Source of the DNA: Cotesia glomerata
Taxonomy: Eukaryota > Arthropoda > Insecta > Hymenoptera > Braconidae
Assembly: GCF_020080835.1 (NCBI RefSeq)
Contig: NC_058159.1
Location: forward strand, 29,487,525 to 29,551,524
Length of the DNA stretch: 64,000 bases
Reading direction: 5' to 3'
In this document: piece by piece, positions 12,261 to 23,890 of the stretch
How positions within the stretch are numbered: position 1 is the first letter of the stretch
Layout: every line of letters starts with the position of its first letter
Program-made: the position numbers and the translations under genes
Notes under the pieces: generated by a model
The model's database searches: none
What the model saw: the letters and a program-made list of their open reading frames with translations, nothing else
Told to the model about the DNA's origin: nothing

Positions 12261-12310
12261 ATTTTATTTTAATCAATTTTATTGTGAAAAATAAGATTAT
12301 CAGGCGTGCA

Positions 12311-13404
12311 CTTTTGGATTTTCCAAAATTTTTTTATTCTTTATAAGCTATAAGCATTATAAATAAACGAAAAATTTTAGCTAATTTAAAAAAAATTTTT
12401 TACCGTGTATATTAAATTATTTTGAACAAAAAAGAAGGAATGTTACCCGGGTACAACAGCTATACTAGTAATATAATAATGAGAAAGAGAAAAATAAAGC
12501 AATCGCTTTACTTTGTCTCGGACCTTCGTCTCAGCGAATGGACTTAACTTGGGTTACAGACTCGGTCGTTCTTTTATTTTTCGGTTTTGTTCTGTCGTTT
12601 TATTTTATTTAGCTGCATTTGAAGTAGGGGTAATGATAGATAGAGGCAATTAAGTGAGCGAGCTGCTCCGGATTGCCCACGACTAAGACTGTGCTTCCTC
12701 GCAACTCGCCTATTCCTTTTAATCCTTTTTATTTTTATTTTTATTTATATTTTTTGTTTTTATTTATATTATCTTTATCTCGGTTTTATTCTCTGGTACA
12801 CGCTGGGAACATACACATTTTGAGGATCCAGACATTTATTTTGCCGGGCGCTCCTGTTCCATTATCCATTTGGGTACACAACTTATACTGTAATAATATT
12901 TTTGGGAAATATGTCTGGTGTGTGTTTAGATTATACCGTGAATTAATCAATCGGTGTTTATTTAAATGCCCGAGGATTAATTCACGCGGAAATATTTAAA
13001 GTTATTTGGAAATGTTTAACCTATCAGTAGCAGTCACGTTCACTGGGGAGGCATCTCCTCTTTCTCTTCTCGCTCTTACTATTCGTTCTCCATGGCGCTC
13101 CATACTCCCGGCTCATTCTCGTCCTGGGTCTGCTACGCGGCAGTCTATCTATGAATATTCATTTTGAGTTTACATCTAACAGTTACTGTGTTATGATTAC
13201 ATTGTGCAGAGAAACCCAACCAAATTTGCGGTAACTTCATCTCTGAGGAATATTGCCCAGGGATGAGATCCTCCCTATCTATATGTCTATAAATGTCTGC
13301 TCTGAGCTCTACTCATCGTTGTTATGTTTATATAAAAAAGTTAGATGAAAATAGTGATTGGTACTTTTCTAAATATAACAAATTTTTTTTTTTTTAATTT
13401 AAAA
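12311..13404. other. Unique AT-rich sequence, no supported gene
   Basis: Apart from poly-T stretches near 12720-12775 I see nothing repeated. A 108-codon frame (12673-12999) is dominated by a Phe/Tyr/Leu-rich low-complexity stretch encoded by poly-T DNA and is rejected. Confidence 0.5.
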
Positions 13405-13936
13405 CTAGCAACCTTGCAGTCACTATGTGACTTGTGAACTATAAATAAATAAAATTTTGTTTCATTAAATAATGACTTTTGTTAAATTGCACTGATTGAC
13501 GTTTTTAAAGGTATAAGCTTATCCCGATGTTACATTCATCAAGAGCTGTCATTTGAGTACCCACATGCATTTTTAATATATTTTTCATATATACATACAT
13601 GTAATATATATAAATATATGAAAAATTCATGTGGGTACTCAAATGAAAGGTCTTGATGAGTGTAACATCGGGATGAGCTTATATCTTTAAAAATGTCAAT
13701 AGTTCACAAGATGCAAGGTCATTTATTAATTATGTATCTAGAGATAGAGAATTTTCGAATGCAGCCTAAATACTTATCATTATAAATTGAGTATTGGTGA
13801 AAATAATATGAAACCTTGAAAAGACACAACTCCAGGTCAAGATCTTTCTAATGATACCAAATTTAACTATAAAATCCCATTTTATCATATAAATACACTG
13901 GTCACAAAATTTTGCTTATTCTCTTAATAATATAGA
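13405..13936 (-). mobile_element. Non-autonomous Helitron, copy 2 (one module)
   Basis: On the minus strand it begins TCTATATTATTAAGAG (13936 downward) and ends CTAG (13408-13405) after the subterminal hairpin region. The flanking bases read A and T on that strand. The hairpin has lost its 3'-proximal spacing because CTGCCGTGA is deleted relative to other copies. One palindromic module (about 13495-13700) has a short TA loop. At 532 bp it is one of the two shortest complete copies. Confidence 0.85.
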
Positions 13937-15606
13937 TGATTCAATTTTCCAAAAAGATCTTAATTCAAGTTTTTTTCTTTTAAATCGAGTTAATTTATTT
14001 TACTAGCGTAAATTCAATTACTACAAATAATTTAGCTACTACATAAAAATATTTAATTTATAAAATAAAATCGAGCTTAAATTATTATTTACACTTTTGT
14101 CATGTTAAAAACACCAAACAAGAAATTCAAATAGTTAAAATAGATTGAAGCATCGTTAAGAACAATTTTAAATGCCTATTTGGACTGTTATAGAGTTTTC
14201 GTGGACTCCTCATTCTTCAGAGCTCTCACACGCTGAGTGAGGCCCTTCTCCTACCCTTTTACTCACGAATTATTCTACGAGTTAGATCTTTCGCGGTGGA
14301 TTAATGATCATTCCAAGAACTATCTCGGCGGTTGCTATTGTCTTGGCTGTAACGAAAAATAAAATAAAAATGTTAACCCAGGTTTGACTTGGGTGCGAGA
14401 GATGAAATGGCTCGTGAGTGAATAATAGTATAATGTGTAAATATATATAAATGTATCCGTGAGAGATAGACAGAAGACAGAAGAGAGATAATAAAAAGTT
14501 GAATAATAATAATGTTGAATGTTAAATGTAAGTTAGCATTACATTACTCCACATTAGTCGGAGTGAAAGAAAGAGAGAAGAGAGAAGAGCAAACTCGTTC
14601 ACCATAAGAACAGGGCCCGCAATAACTTATAAGACTGTCGCGAGCAGGGCCTTTGTCGTTTACGTTGTTCCCGTCTGTGTCGTGGTATAAACCGAACTAA
14701 GGGAGAATAGTGGACGAGAGAAGGGCCCGATATGTATACGAAGAATGGGTCCGGGTACGTACGAGGACCCAAGACTAAAGACTAAAGACTCGGGCCCGGG
14801 AATTCACATACATGTGCTGCGCTTATACATATGAATGTTATAGCTTATACTTAACTTTGTTTTTTATTTTTACTCCTTACGTTTATTTTTGTTTTGTTAT
14901 TTCCCAGAGACAAGAGAGACACTAAAGTGTGTGTGGATTTATATTTTTTGCTGACCGCATTATATATACGGGCGTATCACAACACAACACAGAGCAAACT
15001 TTTATTTGCCGAGTCGAGTAGAGATAAACCAATCCGCCAATGCAAGCTAAAGACTCCAATCGAGTGTGTCGACAAGTCCGTACGATTTATTTCAAATTGT
15101 TTATGGCACCAGGTATGATCGGTTGCATATAAAATAAATATATGTATCGACGGTATATTATATACCCATTGAAACTTACTGGCCAACTTTTTACCCAGCC
15201 CCTTTTCGAGTAGGTTACTTTATTTCCTCTTTCCTCCAAGATCATCTTCTATCCAGGCATTCGTATTCGGGTTTAATATGGAATAATCGCTTTCGACAAA
15301 AAATTTATTTATTATTTTTCGACAGCCGTAACCTTGTTAGCCGGAAAATTTATCGCTCCGACCATATCAAGATATTTGATATTTTATAGCGAGGTAATTA
15401 TTCAGGATTAATGATTATCGTTACGCGGTTTAATTTTTCGGCTGTCGATCTCTGAAGGTTTCTAATTTTTGGGGCTTCTAAGTGTTGATCCGTTAAATTG
15501 GGTGTTTCTGGGCTTAGTTGTGTGGGGGTTAGAAAATATTATGTTGTATGACGCAGCAAAAATTTGTTTCTGGAGAAAAAAAAATGGGATTGTTTTTTAA
15601 AAATAA
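13937..15606. other. Unique sequence, no supported gene
   Basis: Nothing repeated except short AAGACTA runs near 14770. Frames are under 75 codons. The interval 14.2-14.9 kb is less AT-rich. Confidence 0.5.
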
Positions 15607-16883
15607 TTTATACTATTAAAAGAATAAGCAAAATTTTGTGTTGAGTGTATTTATATGATAAAATGGGTTTTTATGATTAAATTTGGTATCGTTGTAAGAG
15701 TCTTGACCTGGAGTTGCGCCTTTTCATGGTTTTATTTCATTCTATCCAATAGTCAATTTATGATGATAAGTATTTAGGCTGCATTCGAAAATGCTCTATC
15801 TCTAGATACATAATTAAGAAATGACCTTGTATCTCGTGAACTATTGACATTTTTAAAGATATAAGCTCATCCCGATGCTACACTCATCAAGACCTTTCAT
15901 TTAAGTACCCACATCAATTTTTCATATATTTATATGTATTATATATATGTATATATGTAAAATATATCAAAATGCATGTGGGTACTCAAATGAAAGCTCT
16001 TGATGAGTGTATCATCGGGATGAGCTTATATCTTCAAAAACGTCAACAGTTAAGAAAGTATGGTGCAATTTAACATAATTAAGAAATGACCTCGTATTTT
16101 GTGAACTCTTGATATTTTGAAGGATATAAGTTCATTCCGATATTACACTCATCGAGACCTTTTATTTGAGTACCCACATCAATTTTTCATATATTTATAT
16201 ATATTATACGTATGTATATATGAAAAATACATCAAAATGCATGTGGGTATTCAAATGAAAGCTCTTGATGAGTGTAACATTGGGATGAGCTTATATCTTA
16301 AAAAATGTCAATATTTAAGAAAGTACATTGCAATTTAACAAAAGTCATTATTTAAAGAGGTGTTGCGCCAAGAAGAAGACACCAATAGGTTATGGCTATT
16401 GGTTTATTTCTCACACACTAGTGCTGCCTCTTTTTACAGACTATCGCTCACTCACTTCCACTCACGGAAAATATCGAAAGTCATTAAATTAAAAAAACTT
16501 ATAAAAAAATGATTTCCGCTCGTTTGTGTTATTTTTGATAAAAAATACTTGTTATAACTTTAATTAAATATTCTCAGCTTTTCAAAAAAATCCTAAGAAA
16601 AGTATGGTTGTTATTCAATAAAATGTTCATTTTAACTACAGTCAGGTTAAGGAATACATGTTAAATATACGATTTTTAATTGCTAATATTTCGAAAATTA
16701 GCACCGCAAGAACTATTAAAAAAAATTAATTCGTATAGAGGACACTTAAAAGTACGCGTATTCAAAAATTGAAGAATATTGTAAGAAAAGTGATCTTGCA
16801 CAATACCTCCTTAATAAAGCAAAATTTTCTTTATTTATAGTTCATAAGTCACGGCAGTCACTTAGTGACTGCAAAGTTGCTAG
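15607..16883 (+). mobile_element. Non-autonomous Helitron, copy 3 (two modules), interrupted by a TTAA MITE
   Basis: The 5' end is slightly mutated (TTTATACTATTAAAAG). The 3' hairpin with arms GCAGTCAC/GTGACTGC is followed by CTAG (16880-16883) and host T. Two palindromic modules lie at about 15840-16050 and 16107-16310. After the second module the Helitron tail is split at TTAA by a 455-bp MITE. Other copies read straight through this site (CATTATTTAATAAAGC), confirming the insertion. Confidence 0.85.
16352..16814. mobile_element. TTAA-flanked MITE nested in Helitron copy 3
   Basis: TTAA at 16352-16355 and 16811-16814 flank a 455-bp insert. Its ends AGAGGTGTTGCGCCAAG and CTTGCACAATACCTCC are imperfect inverted repeats of about 16 bp. 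The uninterrupted Helitron sequence in sibling copies contains a single TTAA at this point, so the duplication is demonstrated within the window. TTAA specificity indicates a piggyBac-type transposase acting in trans (family knowledge). No coding frame. Confidence 0.8.
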
Positions 16884-19008
16884 TTACTTTTTATACTGTA
16901 ATTAGCAAAAATATTTCAATTTCATATTTATGGAAAATACTTTTTGATAAATTGGTTTTAAAAATGACTGATTTAAATACCATTAATTTTTTTTTACGAT
17001 AATTTACGTGAAATTCTTCATTTGTTTTGATTTAATAATTTAATTTTTTTATTTTTATTTCCAAGCTGTAATTGCTTTTTAAAAAATTAATAATTAAATT
17101 ATTTTATAAAAATAAAATCATCACGCTTCGATTTAATGAATAGAATTTCTATAAATACCAACGCTATATTTATATGATTATTCATGTATAATTTTACTAA
17201 TTATATAATGTAAATATACAGAAGATGTTTGATACTAAAATGGATCAAAAGTTTCTGAAATAACAACTAATTACCGGCAAATAATAAACAATTTCTCTTT
17301 GGAGTAAATAGTAGAATGATTAGAGGGACCATGAAAGAAACAATGTCGAGTAAAAAATCAGTTACGAGCACGTGTTTGCCTTTATAAGTGAAGTCGAGCC
17401 GGGAAGAAAGAGTGAAAAAGTTTTATAAAATAAAATAAAGTGAAAACTAAAGGGAGGATAAAGCTATTGAGAAAGAGAAGGAGAGAATAAGAGCGAATTC
17501 AAGTGAACCGAGAGTCGTTAATTAAAGCCGTAGTTATCCAGGTGAGTATGCGAAGGCAGACTATCTGCTGTGAGCTGGTAGCTCACTCACTCACACAGGC
17601 ACACCTACAGTGTGTACTTGATGTTAAAAAAGCACCTTAACGGTAGTTTTTCTCCAAGTGCCAACTCCGCAAACTAGTTCTCGTCGAGTTGGTTATTATT
17701 TGTTCTTATTAAAATAGTGGCTGTGAAAATTCCACACTGATACCGCCGAATGAATAAGAGGCTGGTGCTTCATGCTTATATTCTCCAGAGTGTTATATTA
17801 AGGCTCTTTTGCTTTTGCTTACTTTCTGGCATGAGCAAGTACTATACAGAGAAACATAAAAATTATTGTTTTAGTAGTGAAGAGTAAAGAGTGAAGAATC
17901 CATCGCGTACTATCGGCAACAATACTTTTTATTTTTTATGTTTAAACTCTTTGTTTATCATTATTATTATTATTTATCATCGAAAAATTTTTTTAATTTT
18001 TTCTGTTCTAATTCCATGCTTTGTTTTTAACTACTCGGGCAATATTTTCGATGATCTGTTGTACAACTTTTATGAAAGGAGAAAAAATTGCTCGAGTGTT
18101 CTACATAATAAAAACCAACCAGTACTTACTTGTAAATTTTATTTTTATTTTTATTTTAATCATTATTTATATATAAACCGAGAGAAGGGAGGAGAGCATC
18201 CGCTGGTGAATATAATAAAAATATTTAAAATATACTCCACACTATTATTATGTACTTGACACATACTACGTACTCCAGACTGCACATACGTCTACTTGTT
18301 TAAATGCATCTCAATTTAACGATCGGTTTACTGCTTTCGTGCTTTCGAATTTAAAACCGCAATCCGAGAATTCTGGATCCTCCATAGTCTTCAGTACATA
18401 TATAATAAGTAATATATAATAAATGTATAATATAACGTAACGGGTATTGCTAATCAGCAGTAAAAGCATCCATTGCTTACTTATTGCTTATTACATATTA
18501 CCATCGGTTTTTTATCAGCAAAGATTTATCGCCAGACTAGCAACATTTTAGAGGAGAAGCTTTTTATTATTTCGTGTAATTGCAAGTGAGTTAATCAAGC
18601 AACGTGCTGAATTATTTTTATCGAGTCTGCTTTAGTTAAGCGCCGGTCAATTAAACGATTGGGATTTTTTATTAGAACTCATGTGATGGTGAATAAAAAA
18701 TAATGAGGATATTATTTTTATGGTGATGGTTCAGAGTTTTTATTGACAAAATTGCAAAAAATAAAGAGGAGTATCATATTTAATAGCGCATATGCTTGAG
18801 CCTTCTTGATGGCGGCAATAAAATCTCGACATCTATCAATCTGTAGAAAAAACTTATGCTGATTTTATTGAGATTAAATTGTTTTTGCGGTTGATTTTTT
18901 TTTTTTTAACTAATACGCACCTAGAATTATTTTTTTTAAGTCAAAATTGTTTTTTTAAGGTTTGTCAAAAATTACTAATTTTTTTAAAATCTTCTTAACT
19001 ATATTTTT
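16884..19008. other. Unique AT-rich sequence, no supported gene
   Basis: A 122-codon frame (17891-18259) has no recognisable domain and consists largely of hydrophobic and Phe/Tyr runs from AT-rich DNA. No dispersed repeat was found. The CACTCACTCACAC words near 17585 are short. Confidence 0.5.
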
Positions 19009-19454
19009 GGTAATTATAAACAAGTGCAGTCTAAGCTATTTTTGGCCATATTTAGGTGAAAAATTAACGTTTTATTTAATTTTTTTTGATTATGCTTGTT
19101 TTTACGGCGGATTTACAGGCTTTTTATGCCTTCAAAAGTCGGAAAAAATTTTAGCTCTCATGTTTTTAAATAAAATTTCTATTTTATCTTTTTTTAATGT
19201 TTTTGATATATTTTTTTTTGAAAAGTCTATAAAAAAACGAACAATTAAAAAAATAAAAAAATTGAACATCACAATTGTTTAAAAAATTTCTAAATTTTTT
19301 TAAGAATTTGTAAAATTTGTTAAAATCGTGGTAATCTTTTTTTTTTAAATTGTTCATTTTTTTTATGTATTTTTCAAAAAAAAAATATATCAAAATTTTC
19401 AAAAAAAAATTTCGTTAAAAAAAATGAAAATTACCCCACTTGTAAATAATTATG
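19009..19454 (+). mobile_element. GGTAATTATTTA foldback MITE, copy 1
   Basis: Starts GGTAATTATAAACAAG and ends CCCACTTGTAAATAATTATG. The inner arms share AAATTGTTCATTTTTTTTAT and its reverse complement. The flanking octamers ATATTTTT and ATGTTTTT differ at one base, fitting an 8-bp target duplication also seen at copy 3. The TATTTTTGGCC segment near 19040 is the uninterrupted version of the site that carries an extra insertion in the 43.3-kb copy. Frames of 72-106 codons here on both strands are by-products of the palindromic AT-rich sequence. Confidence 0.65.
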
Positions 19455-20740
19455 ATGTTTTTCAGAAAAAAAAAAATTTTAACATCACCATTTTAGTAAA
19501 ATTGTATAAAATTCTAAAAGATTATTCTCGATTTTTTTTTAAAGCAAATTTTACATGAACAAGAATATTCACTTCATTTTACACCTCGAAGTATCTTTCA
19601 AAGCAAAATAAGAAATTATTTTACGACTCTTTCGCTTCCATAAACCAAAAAATAAAGTGTGAAGTTTCCTGACAAGAACATCAACTTAAAATCAGTGTTT
19701 GGTAGTCAGCTTCTAAAAAACTTATTTTATGCTTCATTTCATGCATCTCAACATTTACTTTCAATAGTTCAAGAGCTTATTTAAGTGAAAATGCAATAAA
19801 CATTAAATTCTTTAACATTTAGTACTTTATAGCAATCTGACGTGACCCCGAGTGGAGTAATCAATAAACAAACCTTACCATTGAGCACCGTCTTGTCTTA
19901 TACTTACAACTTATAATTACATAATTCACACAATAGGTGAACATAACATAACAGGAATTGTTAAGTCTAGCGTAACGTAAGAGCGCATATATATAGAACC
20001 TATACTCGAGAACAATTGAAGGAGAATAATAGGAATGGGCATTATTAAACTATAACCGATACGAAATGAAATAACGAGCACAATGGTGATTTCATTACCA
20101 TAGATCAAGGACAGCCTGCTTCAATAGCATAAATCCATATCTAAGTTTCCGTAATCCGTGAGTACTGTAGCAATATAATCTAACATTGAACATTAAAGCT
20201 TCATAATAGTAACAAAAAACGAATTCATCGTATCTGAAAAGAAGGAATGAAAAATTGTTACTACAATCATGGCAAGTGAAAAGAACTCTTGCACAACAAA
20301 TGGATACATGAAACATAAAACATCGTACATAACAGTGATAGGAATGGTACTATAAAATATTAATATGTAATGCAATGTAATAATGTTGTGTGTAATTTGT
20401 ATGTCTACTGTAGATAACTATCACAAATCATTAGAGACATGTCATAAACATGAATGTTATTTGATTCCACAATTATTGTAGACAACTAAACATGCACGTA
20501 CACTATGGTTAACATAAAATAGACCTGCATTTAACATTACCGGATAGGAGTTAGATGATTGAGCATACGCTGTGAAAAATTTCTGTTAATTTTCACTTTG
20601 CATGCAAATCACTTTTAAATATGGTACATATTACAGTCGGAATTTATTTACTACTGCTGTATTTTACAATGACTCATAGTAATTTTAGTTTAGAGGGAAG
20701 TAAGCTATAGTATGTGACAAAAATTTGGAAAATTTAAAAT
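19455..20740. other. Unique AT-rich sequence, nothing recognised
   Basis: No repeats of this window and only short frames (under 75 codons) with no domain. The base composition is uniform. Confidence 0.5.
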
Positions 20741-21676
20741 TGCACGCGTCATAATCTCATTTTTCACGATAAAATTGATTAAAAAGCAAAATAATAAAAA
20801 GCAGAAAACTTCGCTATGGTTTAGTGGCGCTATAATTCTAAGGTGAAAGAAAATACTATAATAAAATGTATATATAGATATACAAAAAAATACAGTCATA
20901 TATTAGTTTTTTATAAATAATAATTTAACGACAGTCAATTGAATGCTCATATTAATTGAGAAAATCCTACACAGAAAAAAAATTTTCTTGAATCAAGTAT
21001 ATAATTTTGAAGAACATCATCTTCTTGATTTGAGTAAAAAAATTCTTAAACTAAGAAATTTTTTCTTGGTTTGAGTAAATTTTACATGATTCAAGAATTT
21101 TTTGTCTTGATTCAAGACAATTACCCTCTTCAAAATTATTTTCTTCGTTCAAGAATTTTTTTCTTGGATCAAGTTAATTTTTTTTCAGTGTAAGTGTGTT
21201 ACTTTAGATAAAAAAAAAATTATTCCGGTACGATCATTTTTTTGACCAATTTCCCTGCAACATACACCAATCCATAAACACAGACTTACGGACGTTCAGA
21301 AAAGATTATTTTTACCCTGTTTAAAAATATTCATTGGAAAAAATTTAAAAAATTCGCTCTATGTAAATTATATATTTATAGATATATACTGAGAAATTGA
21401 AATTGTTGAAAAAAATTCAAATCTCATGATTGTGAATTTTTTCGATGAATATTTTTAAACATTATAATGTTATTATGTACTATGTTAAACAAAATAATTG
21501 TTATTGAAATATATTTTATGTGCCTGATAAATTATTTGACTTGATATTGGTACACTCAGATTAACCCGTAAGTGCGATATAAATTAAAAAAAAATCAATT
21601 TCAGTTTCGAGAAAACTGCTTTTTTTGAAATGTCGAGAGTAGAGCACTACCTTAAGACTTCACTTATGAGGCGTGC
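20741..21676. mobile_element. TGCACGCCTCATAA-ended repeat, copy 2
   Basis: The ends TGCACGCGTCATAATCTC and CTTATGAGGCGTGCA are inverted repeats. The interior is collinear, in reverse orientation, with copy 1 (for example AACAAAATAATTGTTATTG and ATTCCGGTA blocks). It lacks the AACTTCCCGC and ATATTTTA insertions of copy 1 but carries its own CTTGA foldback insert (20970-21190). The GCGAAGC end motif is degenerate here (AAGTGAAGTCTTA on the minus strand). Confidence 0.7.
20970..21190. mobile_element. CTTGA-word foldback MITE, copy 1, TA target
   Basis: TA at 20968-20969 and 21191-21192 flank ends CACAGAAAAAAAATTTTC and AATTTTTTTTCAGTG. The interior repeats the word TTCTTGAATCAAGAA in many variants, and the two halves are reverse complements. 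Copy 1 of the host repeat lacks this insertion. Confidence 0.75.
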
Positions 21677-23186
21677 AAAAATCAAACTTTCCGTAGTAAA
21701 ATTAATTGGAACGTCAGCTAAAAATTAACCCGTGCTCTTACTAAAATTTTTTTAATGATTATCATAAAAATTAATTTTGTTTTATCTAAGTTTGATTTGG
21801 ACTATGATAATTTAGAAATGTATAAATGGGTAGAAGTAAAGCTTAACATTTTTGAATTTCTAGAGTAAAATTGTAGACAATTTTGTGACAGTTTAGCAAT
21901 AAAATGCACTGAAAGTAAAATTTAATGTAAATTTTTCATAGCATACGGATACATTTCTAACCATTCGAGGATTATTTCTTGGAAATAATGTTCGTGCTGT
22001 AAAATTAGCCTGATTTTCGAGCATACCATATAATAGCAGTATCGTAGTAAGAGGTGATATCGGTTGTTAGTATCGAGCATACGCGGTACTCAACCCAGCA
22101 CTCGGTTCTAGAATAGAGTCTGTGGAGCACAGCTTTCGCTAGATGTTTGAGTTTAGAGCTATTATCATCTCCTCTTTCTCTTTCTATCTCCTGCTGTTGC
22201 TCCGTTCCTCGACAAGAACCATAATGCAGGATAGTACAGGAATATATCGCAAAGCACAGCTCGTTGAATGGGGACTTGAGCTCTTGCTGGGCTGGAGTAC
22301 CAGGTAGACTAGAAACTGCAGAGCTCACTCAGAAATTCGTCGACGGAATATTTCGTTTTAGCTCTCTCGGGTGTAAGCAAAGTTCTCCTAATCTCCGGTA
22401 TGCAAGCGGGAAAGGGTGTGTCCGCTTTAGTCGAGCGAACTGAGCCGAGTTGCGAGATGAGTTGAATGTAGAGTGCAGCCTCCGTATACACTTACACATA
22501 CAGATTTGTCTATTATATGTATTTACTTACACAAGCCAGCAAGTATGTCTGTTAAGATTCCAGCGTTAGCGTTGATGCGGTTAACTTCGCGGTTTTTATG
22601 CAAAAAGTCCCGGCCATTACCTTCTCACTTGTACAGCTCTATGCATAACCGACAAAACGAGATTGCAGTCTCCAAACTACAGGCCAGTTTTGTTGGTTAT
22701 CTCTCCAGTCTCCGAAAGAAGGATCAATTTCTTTGTGATTGGAAAATTTGAGATGGAATTTTAATTTTTATGAAGAGAATCAGTAAATTTAATTAAACGC
22801 TTTGGAGTTTTGGATGGAAATGATTGATACTTTGTTGTATTTTGAAAAATCATTCAGGTTATTTTTTTTTGGTAATTATTTATTGGAATACAATGCTAGG
22901 GGAGTGATAAAGGAGAAGGGGGAGGATTAAACTATGTTTTTTTACTTGTAATTTGTAATCAATAATAAAGTAACAGATGTTTCGAATGACCTAGCAATAG
23001 TGCTCTTTATATTAAATATTTATAGAATATTTTAATAAATAAGTATTATTGTTTTTCAATTTATAAAGAATAATTTCAATTTATCAGAACTTAAAAATTA
23101 CTATTTCTTATTTTTGCGTAAATTTATTAATTATAAATTAGTAATTCGTCTATTTGTTGTAAAAAATTTCACCTCAATTAGAAGCT
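21677..23186. other. Unique sequence with less AT-rich interval at 22.0-22.75 kb
   Basis: Frames of 60-107 codons on both strands at 22.0-22.75 kb overlap and have no domain. The interval differs in composition from its surroundings, so it may be conserved noncoding or untranslated sequence. There is no proof of this from the sequence alone. Confidence 0.4.
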
Positions 23187-23188
23187 TA

Positions 23189-23888
23189 CACAGAAGGAAA
23201 AATTTCTTGACTGGAGAACAAAATTCTTAGCTCAAGAAAATTTTCGGGTGCCTGAAGGAAGACCAAAGTTGTGTTGGCCGAAATAAAAATTTTTCAAGAA
23301 ATTCTATTCTTGGTAAAAGTCATTTTTTCTTAATTCAAATTATCTTAAATACTTAATACAATAAATTTTTATATTAGATCAAGATTTTTAGATACTTTAG
23401 GGAAGCAGCGCGACCTACTTCAGCTGAGAAAAAAATTTTCTCACCTTGAGAAAATTTTTCTCTTGAATATTTGATACCCATTTTATATTATTTTAGCGTG
23501 CAATTATACATGTTGAATGAAAAAAAATGATTCAATATTATTTGATCTTTCCATTTAACATGTTAAACAATAAAAATATTAATGAAAATTTACTTCTATC
23601 TTTATATTTAATTTTTTGGAGCAAGAAAGAAATTTTCTCAGGACAAGAAAATTTACTTTTATCAAGAACTAAATTTTTTGGAGCAAGAGGCTGAATTTTC
23701 TCAAAACAACAAGATTTTCCTGACTTAAATAAATTTCCTTGGATCAAAATACTTATTTCTTAAAGCAAGAGAATTAATTTTGTTGGAATAAGTGAAATTT
23801 CTTGTGTCAAAAAAAAATTTTTTTTCGCTCAAGAAAATAATTAGGAAGAAAAATATTTTCTTGGCTCAAGTGAACCTTTTTTTCTGTG
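23189..23888. mobile_element. CTTGA-word foldback MITE, copy 2 (700 bp), TA target
   Basis: TA at 23187-23188 and 23889-23890 flank ends CACAGAAGGAAAAATTTC and TTTTTTTCTGTG. The interior is a patchwork of TTCTTGCTCAAGAAAATTTT-type words at 23200-23300, 23430-23460 and 23620-23880, with a diverged AT-rich middle. It is the longest uninterrupted member of this family in the window. No frame is supported; a 69-codon frame inside it is a by-product. Confidence 0.7.
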
Positions 23889-23890
23889 TA

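Larger units (their letters stand above)
10465..12310. mobile_element. TGCACGCCTCATAA-ended repeat, copy 1, carrying two nested elements
   Basis: The left terminus TGCACGCCTCATAAGCGAAG (10465) and the right terminus TTATCAGGCGTGCA (ending 12310) are inverted repeats. On the right, homology with the other copies continues outward through CTTTTGGATTTTCCAAAA, so the true edge may be about 25 bp further out. Interior blocks 10500-10870 and 11785-11895 match copy 2 (20.7-21.7 kb) in reverse orientation. That comparison shows two insertions: the AACTTCCCGC element and the ATATTTTA foldback. No frame encodes a transposase. Superfamily unknown. Confidence 0.7.

Noticed and set aside
16117..16338. 73-codon frame sharing a protein string (IYEKYIKMHVGIQ) with a frame at 54406-54615
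   Set aside because: The similarity arises because both cover the same arm of the Helitron palindromic module; it is repeat DNA read in a chance frame.
18962..19282. 106-codon frame similar to frames at 43.56 and 43.90 kb
   Set aside because: By-product of the palindromic GGTAATTATTTA foldback, open on both strands because of A/T runs.
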